In this document: one piece after another, positions 58,408 to 64,000 of the stretch | Position numbering within the stretch: the stretch's first letter is position 1 | Layout: each line of letters starts with the position of its first letter | From: JBDUDK01 sp040002995 | Lineage (GTDB): Bacteria > Actinomycetota > Acidimicrobiia > Acidimicrobiales > Ilumatobacteraceae | Reading direction: 5' to 3' | Length of the DNA: 64,000 nt | Assembly: GCA_040002995.1 (NCBI GenBank) | Contig: JBDUDK010000091.1 | Span: forward strand, 48,028 to 112,027 | The notes under the pieces: model-generated | Databases searched by the model: none | Told to the model about the DNA's origin: nothing | What the model saw: only the letters and a program-made list of their open reading frames with translations | Made by a program: the position numbers and the translations under genes

Positions 58408-59649
58408 ATGGAAGAGCGATGGGATGTCGTCGTTGTAGGCGGTGGACTGGCCGGGCTAGCGGCCGCGCGAACGGTCGCCACGGCCGGTGCGCGCGTGCTG
58501 GTGGTCGAGGCGCATGACCTGGGCGGACGCGCCCGCACGAGCACGCACGACGGATTCCGATTCAACCTCGGACCCCGCGCCCTGTACCTGGGCGGCGCCG
58601 GACATCAGGTGCTCCGCGACTTCGGCATTCAAACCCGGGGCGGCCCTCCGCACACCGACAGGGCTCACGGTCTTTTGAAGGGAGAGCTGGTGCGGCTACC
58701 CGGCACCGCGCGTTCTCTCCTCACCACCTCATTGCTCGGCTCGCGTGGCAAGTTGGCGATCGCCCGACTATTGGCCCGCCTCCCGAAGCTAGAACCACGC
58801 CACTACGCGCATCAGACGGCGCGAGCCTGGCTCGACAAATTGCGTCTGCCCCTCGATGCCGAGGCGCTCGTTCTCACCTTGGCTCGCGTAGCGACGTACA
58901 CCCATGCGCCCGATCTCGTGAGCGCCGACGTCGTCATTAGCCAACTGCAACTCGCCCTGGGCGCGGGCGTTCGCTATCTCGACGGGGGATGGCAGACGCT
59001 CGTCGACGCGCTGGCGACCGGTCTCACGATCGAGGCGGCGATTGTGAAGGCGATCGAAAGCAGCGACGATGACGTTGTCGTCCACACCGACGGCGGCCCC
59101 GTTCGCGCGCGCGCCGCAGTGCTCGCGGTCAACAGCCCACACGCGGCGAGCGGGCTCTTGATCGATCACCCAGGCTTCGATGTCGGTCCGGCCGTCGAAG
59201 CCGTATGTCTCGATCTTGGCCTGCGGCGACCGCCCGATCCCCCGGTGGTGATCGGCGTTGACGCGCCGCTGTATCTGTCGATGCACTGCCCGCCCGCCGA
59301 TCTCGCGCCGCCAGGCTCCGTCGTTGTCCACGCGCTGCGCTACTTGGCGCCCACCGAATCCACCACGGTGCATGATGACCATCATGATCTCAACACCGTG
59401 GTCTCGGCGGCCGGCATCACGGATGCCGACATCGTCACGCGCCGGTTCCTGCGCCGGATGACCGTGACGAGCATGCTGCCCACGGCGGACCGCGGCGGTC
59501 TTCCCGGACGCCCGGGCCCTGTCATCGCCGAACATCCGGGAGTGTTCGTCGCGGGCGATTGGGTGGGACCAGTGGGAATGCTGGCCGACGCCAGCCTGGC
59601 CAGCGCGGTCACTGCCGCTCGGCTCGCCATCGAACGGATACAGAAATGA
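58408..59649 (+). CDS. FAD-dependent oxidoreductase (amine oxidase / phytoene desaturase-like)
   Basis: 413 residues. The Rossmann FAD motif is DVVVVGGGLAGLAAARTV, followed by VLVVEAHDLGGRARTSTHDG (GGR motif). The C-terminal FAD motif is EHPGVFVAGDWVGPVGMLAD. RFNLGPRALYLGGAG fits the flavin amine oxidase group. Substrate unknown. GGAGG precedes ATG 58408. It overlaps the ECF41-type sigma factor gene by ATGA; ECF41 factors typically lie beside an oxidoreductase-type gene, which may be their target. Confidence 0.87.
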   Translation: MEERWDVVVVGGGLAGLAAARTVATAGARVLVVEAHDLGGRARTSTHDGFRFNLGPRALYLGGAGHQVLRDFGIQTRGGPPHTDRAHGLLKGELVRLPGTARSLLTTSLLGSRGKLAIARLLARLPKLEPRHYAHQTARAWLDKLRLPLDAEALVLTLARVATYTHAPDLVSADVVISQLQLALGAGVRYLDGGWQTLVDALATGLTIEAAIVKAIESSDDDVVVHTDGGPVRARAAVLAVNSPHAASGLLIDHPGFDVGPAVEAVCLDLGLRRPPDPPVVIGVDAPLYLSMHCPPADLAPPGSVVVHALRYLAPTESTTVHDDHHDLNTVVSAAGITDADIVTRRFLRRMTVTSMLPTADRGGLPGRPGPVIAEHPGVFVAGDWVGPVGMLADASLASAVTAARLAIERIQK

Positions 59650-60497
59650 GCGATCCCTTTGTCGCGGAGCGCGACCGGTTGTGGGGCCTCGCGTACCGCA
59701 TGCTCGCGTCGCGCGCCGACGCCGACGATGCGGTCCAGGACGCTTGGTTGCGTTGGCAAGGCGCCGATCGCGACACGATCGTCAATCCCGCGGCGTGGCT
59801 GACAACGGTGACGAGCCGGCTGGCGCTCGACCGTCTCCGGCGCCGTCAGCGCGAGCGGGAAAACTACGTCGGTCCGTGGCTACCCGAACCGGTGTTGACC
59901 GAGCACGCCACTGACCCGTCGGAGTTGGCCGAGTCGCTCACCGTCGGCTTCCTAACCTTGTTGGAACGGCTCGAGCCCACCGAGCGAGTTGTGCTCCTTC
60001 TCGCTGATGTATTCGGAGAACCGTTCCGTGCTATTTCCGACGTCACGGGTAAGTCGGAGGCCGCATGTCGTCAGATCGCGTCACGAGCCCGGACACGTGT
60101 GCGCGACGACCATCGCCACAGCCGGCGTCCCGTCAACGCGGAGGAGCGGACCAGACTCGTCGACGCCTTCACCAGGGCGACCTTGCTCGGTGATCTCGAC
60201 GGCCTCGCCGCGCTCTTGGCCCCCGACGTAACCCTTGTGAGCGACGGTGGTGCCGATCAACACGCGGCGCGGCGTCCCATCGTCGGCGTCGAGCGCGTCA
60301 GCCGATTCCTCGTCGGGGTTGCCGGACGCGTAGGCGGCGGCACTACGACGGAGCCGGTGTGGGTCAACGGTGAGCCGGGCCTCGTGTTGCGTTTCGGCCC
60401 CGCCGTCGTCGCGACGGTCGCCTTCGAGGTCGACGCCGGACGGATCGAGCGCATCTACATCGTTGTCAATCCGTCGAAACTGGCCGGACTTCGCTGA
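59646..60497 (+). CDS. ECF41-type sigma factor with SnoaL-like C-terminal domain
   Basis: 283 residues. Sigma region 2 (LWGLAYRMLASRADADDAVQ, VNPAAWLTTVTSRLALDRLR) and region 4 (LEPTERVVLLLADVFGEPFR, SEAACRQIASRARTRVR) are followed by a SnoaL_2-like domain (about 165-283). The ECF41 signatures are WLPEP at 78-82 (intact), DGGAD at 201-205 instead of the consensus DGGGK, and NPSKL at 275-279 for NPDKL. In ECF41 the C-terminal extension tunes activity in place of an anti-sigma factor. It is coupled to the FAD oxidoreductase gene. Confidence 0.92.
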   Translation: MSDPFVAERDRLWGLAYRMLASRADADDAVQDAWLRWQGADRDTIVNPAAWLTTVTSRLALDRLRRRQRERENYVGPWLPEPVLTEHATDPSELAESLTVGFLTLLERLEPTERVVLLLADVFGEPFRAISDVTGKSEAACRQIASRARTRVRDDHRHSRRPVNAEERTRLVDAFTRATLLGDLDGLAALLAPDVTLVSDGGADQHAARRPIVGVERVSRFLVGVAGRVGGGTTTEPVWVNGEPGLVLRFGPAVVATVAFEVDAGRIERIYIVVNPSKLAGLR

Positions 60498-60503
60498 CCT
60501 GCC

Positions 60504-60509
60504 TAGCCT
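60504..60509 (+). promoter_or_regulatory. Candidate -10 box of the metallophosphoesterase gene
   Basis: TAGCCT with 7 nt to the ATG at 60517, immediately after the sigma factor stop. Confidence 0.45.
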
Positions 60510-60516
60510 GCGCTCG

Positions 60517-61533
60517 ATGCCGATCGAGCTGTCCACAGTGGCTGACGACCATGTCGTCCTCCACGAGTCCACGAAGGTCCATCGCTTCGACGAGTTGAAG
60601 CCTGATAGCGACTACGTCCTCGCCGGGGTCGACGTACACACGCTGCCGCGCCCGCCGGGGGAACACCTGACCACCTTCGCGACGGTCAACGATGTGCACT
60701 TCGGGGAGACTGAATGCGGCGTGATCGAGGGTTTCGACGGAGGACCCATCCTCTCCGTTGGGGCGGGTGAGACCTCCTACCCCGAGACGATGAACCGCGG
60801 CGCCATCGAAGAGATCACGGCGATGACCCCGGTGGCCGTGCTCGCCAAGGGCGACCTGACACGGGATGGCGAGCCCGCTGAGTACCAGGCGTTCCTCGAC
60901 CATTACGGCACGGCCTTTGGCGACCGGCTGCACCACGTGCGCGGCAATCACGACTCGTACCACGGTCAGACGTACGCGAGCGGCCACCAGGTGATCGACG
61001 TGCCCGGTACCCGATTGGTGCTGCTCGACACCGTCATTCCCGAACACACGACGGGTCAAATCACGAGCGAGACCGAAGCATGGCTCGACGACGCGGCCGC
61101 ATCGACCGACCAACCCGTGCTTGTCTTCGGCCACCACCATCCATGGCCGCCGGGCTCGGCCAAACGCGAACCGACCTACTTCGGTCTCGACCCCGATTCG
61201 TCGGAGCGGCTCGTCGACGTGATCGCCCGTCGGATGAACATCCTCGGCTATTTCGCCGGGCACACCCATCGCAATCGCACACGCCGTTTCGACGCCACCG
61301 GCGATGTCCCCTTTATCGAGATCGGTTGCGTCAAGGACTTCCCAGGGTCGTGGGCGGAGTACCGCGTCTTCGAAGGTGGCGTGCTGCAGATTCACCATCG
61401 CATTTCGACGCCGGATGCGCTGGCCTGGTCGGAGCAGTGCAGAGGGCTTTACGCCGACGCAGGCATCGACTACGTCGCGTACGCGTTCGGGCCCCGGGTG
61501 GAGGATCGATGCTTGCCGATCTGGCCGCGCTGA
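60517..61533 (+). CDS. Calcineurin-like metallophosphoesterase
   Basis: 338 residues. Metal-binding motifs in order: TVNDVHFGETE (DxH), LAKGDLTRDG (GD), HHVRGNHDSYHG (GNHD), VFGHHHPWPP (GH) and GYFAGHTHRNRTRR (GHTH). An N-terminal beta segment of about 50 residues (VLHESTKVHRFDELKPDSDY) precedes the domain. No signal peptide is seen. Substrate unknown, possibly a cyclic nucleotide or phosphodiester. It is followed after one base by the CoA-transferase gene. The frame is open upstream into the sigma gene, but the TAGCCT box and ATG 60517 mark the start. Confidence 0.87.
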   Translation: MPIELSTVADDHVVLHESTKVHRFDELKPDSDYVLAGVDVHTLPRPPGEHLTTFATVNDVHFGETECGVIEGFDGGPILSVGAGETSYPETMNRGAIEEITAMTPVAVLAKGDLTRDGEPAEYQAFLDHYGTAFGDRLHHVRGNHDSYHGQTYASGHQVIDVPGTRLVLLDTVIPEHTTGQITSETEAWLDDAAASTDQPVLVFGHHHPWPPGSAKREPTYFGLDPDSSERLVDVIARRMNILGYFAGHTHRNRTRRFDATGDVPFIEIGCVKDFPGSWAEYRVFEGGVLQIHHRISTPDALAWSEQCRGLYADAGIDYVAYAFGPRVEDRCLPIWPR

Positions 61534-61534
61534 G

Positions 61535-62674
61535 GTGAGCGGACCTCTCGCCGACCTTCGCGTCATCGATGCGTCGAGCGTGCTCGCCGGCCCCGCGTGC
61601 GCTCGTTACCTTGCCGACTTCGGAGCCGATGTGATCAAGGTCGAGCGACCCGACGGCGGCGACACGCTGCGGGGGCTCGGCTGGCGCGATCCCCGCGACG
61701 GCGTCACCTTGTTCTGGAAGTTGAACGCTCGCAACAAGCGGACGATCACCCTCGATCTCAAAGACACCGCTGATCACGCCTTGTTTTTATCGCTATGCCG
61801 CGACGCCAACGTGCTCGTCGAGAATTTTCGGCCGGGAACACTCGAGCGGCTCGGCCTTTCGCCGGAGCTTCTCCTCGAGAACAACCCCGCACTCGTGATC
61901 GTGCGGGTCACCGGCTTTGGGCAGGACGGGCCGTACCGGAACCGGCCGGGATTCGCGTCGATCGCCGAAGCGATGAGCGGATTCGCCGCGATCGCGGGCG
62001 AGCCCGACGGCGCACCGCTCCTTCCGCCGATCGCGCTCACCGACGAGGTCACCGGGCTGGTGGCCGCGTTCGCCGCGATGGTCGCGCTGCATTCCGGGGT
62101 GGGCCAGGTCGTCGACGTGAACCTGCTCGAGTCACTGTTTCAGTTGATGGGCCCACTCATCAGCGCGTACCGCATGTTCGGCTACGTACAGCCACGGCTG
62201 GGTTCCGGTATCCCCTATACCGTCCCTCGCGGCACGTACGAGTGTTCCGACGGCGTGTGGGTCGCGGTGTCGACATCCGCTGAGTCGGTCGCGGCACGCG
62301 TGATGGCCCTCTTGGGAGTGGGGGGCGATCCTCGGTTCGCGACGTTCGCCGATCGCGTCAACCACCGTGAGGAACTCGACCGGCTCGTCGCCGACTGGAT
62401 TGCTGCCCGCCCGAGCAACGAAGTGCTCGAGACGTTCGCGATGGCCGAGGCCGCGATCGCGCCGGTGATGACGATGGCCGATATCTCGTCAGATCCGCAC
62501 TACGCGGCGCGAGGTTCGATTGTGGAGCTCGACGGCGTCGCGATGCAGGGCCTGATCGCGCGCTTGTCGCGCACTCCCGGCGCATTGCGGTGGGCGGGAC
62601 GAGGCCTCAATGCCGACGGTGACGAGATCCGGGCCAACGGGTGGGGGCTGGACGCGAAACGGCCGCCGGCATAG
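61535..62674 (+). CDS. Family III CoA-transferase (CaiB/BaiF)
   Basis: 379 residues. LRVIDASSVLAGPACARYLA, FGADVIKVERPDGGDTLRG, LDLKDTADHALFLSLCRDAN, VLVENFRPGTLERLGLSPEL and VRVTGFGQDGPYRNRPGFAS are classical. The catalytic Asp is expected in PIALTDEVTGLVAAF. Substrates range from carnitine and bile acids to mesaconyl-CoA. A mesaconyl-CoA role would suit the ethylmalonyl-CoA pathway, but nothing in the sequence proves it. GTG 61535 follows the phosphoesterase stop by one base, so the two are an operon. Confidence 0.9.
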   Translation: MSGPLADLRVIDASSVLAGPACARYLADFGADVIKVERPDGGDTLRGLGWRDPRDGVTLFWKLNARNKRTITLDLKDTADHALFLSLCRDANVLVENFRPGTLERLGLSPELLLENNPALVIVRVTGFGQDGPYRNRPGFASIAEAMSGFAAIAGEPDGAPLLPPIALTDEVTGLVAAFAAMVALHSGVGQVVDVNLLESLFQLMGPLISAYRMFGYVQPRLGSGIPYTVPRGTYECSDGVWVAVSTSAESVAARVMALLGVGGDPRFATFADRVNHREELDRLVADWIAARPSNEVLETFAMAEAAIAPVMTMADISSDPHYAARGSIVELDGVAMQGLIARLSRTPGALRWAGRGLNADGDEIRANGWGLDAKRPPA

Positions 62675-62683
62675 CCGACGGCC
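62661..62683. terminator. GC hairpin at the convergent CoA-transferase / cold-shock junction
   Basis: GGCCGCCGG-CATAG-CCGACGGCC, a 9-bp stem with one mismatch, whose loop holds the CoA-transferase stop. It could terminate both converging transcripts. No T-run. Confidence 0.35.
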
Positions 62684-62706
62684 GAGCGCAGTGCGGTGAT
62701 CGACGG

Positions 62707-62907
62707 TCAGATCACGCGGACGTTTTGGGCCTCCTCGCCCTTGCGGCCGGGTGCCACGTCGAACTCGACGCGCTGGCCCTCTTGGAGGGACCGGTAGCCC
62801 GAACCCTGGATGTTTGAATAATGAACGAAGACATCGCTGCCTTGCTCACGTGAAATGAAGCCGAAGCCCTTCTCTGAATTGAAGAACTTCACTGTTCCTG
62901 TGGCCAA
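62707..62907 (-). CDS. Cold-shock-domain protein
   Basis: 66 residues. The RNA-binding motifs are KFFNSEKGFGFIS (RNP1) and DVFVHYSNI (RNP2), followed by LQEGQRVEFDVAPGRKGEEA. It is a CspA-family RNA chaperone; whether cold, growth phase or another cue controls it cannot be read. The start is TTG 62907, which gives the usual ATGTVKFF opening. AAGAGAAG lies upstream. It is divergent from gluQ-RS, with 112 bases between. Confidence 0.95.
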   Translation of the reverse strand: MATGTVKFFNSEKGFGFISREQGSDVFVHYSNIQGSGYRSLQEGQRVEFDVAPGRKGEEAQNVRVI

Positions 62908-63019
62908 CGCTGTTCTCTTCTCTTGAAACGTCCGCACCCTTATGGTGCGGTCGTGCCACCACTGTACGGGCTCGCCCCGCGGAGGCCAAGGGCACCCCGA
63001 CTCGTCGCGAGCAGCGGCC

Positions 63020-63925
63020 ATGATGGCGCTCGTCATGGCGATTGGCCGCTTCGCGCCCAGCCCAACGGGGCCGCTGCACCTCGGAAATCTGCGCACCGCG
63101 TTGCTGGCGTGGCTGTTCGCCAGGTCGGCGGGTTCTGCGTTTTTCCTGCGTATGGACGACCTCGACTCCGTAGCGTCTCGGCCTGAGTTGATTGCCGGAC
63201 AACTGGCTGATCTCGAAGCGCTCGGTCTCGACTGGGACGGCGAAGTCGTATTCCAGTCGCGACGGCACGCCCTGCACGAGGCGGCCTTGCAGCGGCTCGT
63301 CGACGCCGGACTCACGTATCCCTGCTACTGCACTCGCCGCGAGATCCGCGAGGCCACGTTGGCCCCGCACGGTCCGAATGCCGAGGGGCGATATCCGGGC
63401 ACCTGCCGCGACCTGACATCGTCCGAACGAGCGCGAGGCGAGGGGCGGACACCGGCTCTTCGTCTCCGGGGTGAGTCGACGCGCTTTGTCTTCATCGACC
63501 GCGTCTGTGGACGTTTCGAGGGTGTGGTCGACGACGTCGTCATCGCGCGAAACGACGGCACTCCTGCCTACAACCTCGCCGTCGTCGTCGACGACCACGA
63601 CATGGGTATCGAGGAGGTCGTCCGCGGCGATGATCTGCTTCACGCCACGCCGGCTCAGCTGCTCGTAGCGCGCAGTCTCGGCTACAAGCCACCGTCGTAT
63701 GCGCATGTGCCGCTGTTGCGCGGTCCGGACGGCGAGCGTCTCTCGAAGCGTCACGGCGCCATCACGCTCGGCGAGCGACTTACGCTTGGTCAGAGGGCCG
63801 GCGAAGTGCGCGCCGAGCTCGCGGCGTCGGTCGGGTTGTGCGCGCCCGGCGAGCAACCGTCCATAAACGAACTCCTCGCGAGTTTCGACCCGTCCCGGCT
63901 GAACAAACCCTCGAAACGTCCCTGA
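63020..63925 (+). CDS. gluQ: Glutamyl-Q tRNA(Asp) synthetase
   Basis: 301 residues. Attaches glutamate to queuosine at the wobble position of tRNA(Asp). The class I signature is GRFAPSPTGPLHLGNLRTAL (HIGH as HLGN). The zinc site that sets GluQ-RS apart is YPCYCTRREI plus RYPGTCRDL (C-x-C, Y-x3-C). The KMSKS loop is GERLSKRHGAI. The anticodon-binding half of GluRS is absent, as expected. The start is uncertain among ATG 63020, 63023 and 63035. The last seven residues (KPSKRP and neighbours) are encoded by a repeat that recurs downstream. Confidence 0.92.
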   Translation: MMALVMAIGRFAPSPTGPLHLGNLRTALLAWLFARSAGSAFFLRMDDLDSVASRPELIAGQLADLEALGLDWDGEVVFQSRRHALHEAALQRLVDAGLTYPCYCTRREIREATLAPHGPNAEGRYPGTCRDLTSSERARGEGRTPALRLRGESTRFVFIDRVCGRFEGVVDDVVIARNDGTPAYNLAVVVDDHDMGIEEVVRGDDLLHATPAQLLVARSLGYKPPSYAHVPLLRGPDGERLSKRHGAITLGERLTLGQRAGEVRAELAASVGLCAPGEQPSINELLASFDPSRLNKPSKRP

Positions 63926-63949
63926 GAGGGAACCAAACCTCGAAACGTC
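63902..63949. repeat. Pair of 19-nt direct repeats at the end of gluQ
   Basis: AACAAACCCTCGAAACGTC (63902-63920) and AACCAAACCTCGAAACGTC (63931-63949), 17 of 19 identical, 29 bases apart. An inverted GTTTCGAG follows at 63965-63972. A second motif, CCCTGAGAGGGAACCAAAC (63920-63938), is echoed by CCCTCACAGGGAGCCAAAG (63981-63999). The array may continue past the window edge. Confidence 0.6.
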
Positions 63950-64000
63950 GACGGGGCCGCGGAGGTTTCGAGACTTCGTGCCCTCACAGGGAGCCAAAGC

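Noticed and set aside
62846..63997. Minus-strand ORF of 383 codons opposite gluQ
   Set aside because: gluQ has all class I synthetase and zinc motifs. The opposite frame shows none.
1..64000. CRISPR arrays, insertion sequences, integrases, attachment sites, toxin-antitoxin or phage modules
   Set aside because: Read through on both strands, I found no regularly spaced repeats, transposase motifs or phage genes. The gene content is chromosomal and compositionally even.

Overview
This is a gene-dense, high-GC chromosomal window with no phage, insertion sequence or CRISPR array that I can see. Genes abut with ATGA, GTGA and TGATG overlaps. GTG and TTG starts are common, and many genes appear to be transcribed leaderless from TANNNT boxes 6-8 nt before the start codon. 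An acyl-CoA carboxylase epsilon subunit, an ECF41-type sigma factor, a flavin/F420-type oxidoreductase and Thr-rich lipoproteins point to Actinomycetota. A deep lineage such as Acidimicrobiia is my inference, not something read directly.

Layout. 1-4 kb: partial aspartate kinase, membrane-anchored cyclophilin, S51 peptidase-like protein with a methyltransferase, and a tyrosine phosphatase. 4-7.4 kb: aat, ethylmalonyl-CoA mutase and a degenerate GGDEF protein. 7.4-12.8 kb: a lipoprotein, a CopC-CopD fusion with an unknown membrane partner, an ECF sigma factor divergent from a zinc-finger anti-sigma-like protein, an F420/FMN-type oxidoreductase and YceH. 12.8-18 kb: a LysM / class III aminotransferase / Fur operon, an FG-GAP/UnbV protein, and two alpha/beta hydrolases, the second without its nucleophile serine. 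18-24 kb: one operon running xseA, xseB, three paralogous single-pass membrane beta-propeller proteins, polyprenyl synthase. 24-34 kb: metallo-hydrolase, YqgE, RmuC, ABC exporter, S33 peptidase, methyltransferase with an inserted domain, a fourth propeller paralogue, GNAT and APH-like kinase. 34.6-41.2 kb: GT-C-like membrane protein, GH15 enzyme, DM13 protein, a frameshifted DUF4232 pseudogene and a secreted BNR protein.

41.2-44.7 kb is the conserved tadA / tRNA-Ser / SRP RNA / dnaX / ybaB / recR neighbourhood with two tRNA-Ser genes. 44.9-48 kb holds a thiolase divergent from crotonyl-CoA carboxylase/reductase and an acyl-CoA epimerase. Together with the mutase at 4.65 kb and the carboxyltransferase pair at 55-56.7 kb, these give much of the acetyl-CoA to propionyl-/methylmalonyl-CoA part of the ethylmalonyl-CoA pathway. 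48.4-54 kb holds a 5'-3' exonuclease, a LigD-type polymerase/primase and an ATP-dependent DNA ligase, interleaved with three secreted proteins. 54-64 kb holds a SIMPL protein, acyl-CoA carboxylase beta and epsilon, a GT4 glycosyltransferase, a VOC protein, an FAD oxidoreductase coupled to an ECF41 sigma factor, a metallophosphoesterase with a CoA-transferase, a cold-shock protein and GluQ-RS. Short repeats run off the right edge.

The most novel-looking element is the set of zinc-ribbon/transmembrane/Thr-linker/propeller proteins. Three are locked inside the xseAB-prenyl synthase operon and a fourth lies 9 kb away.
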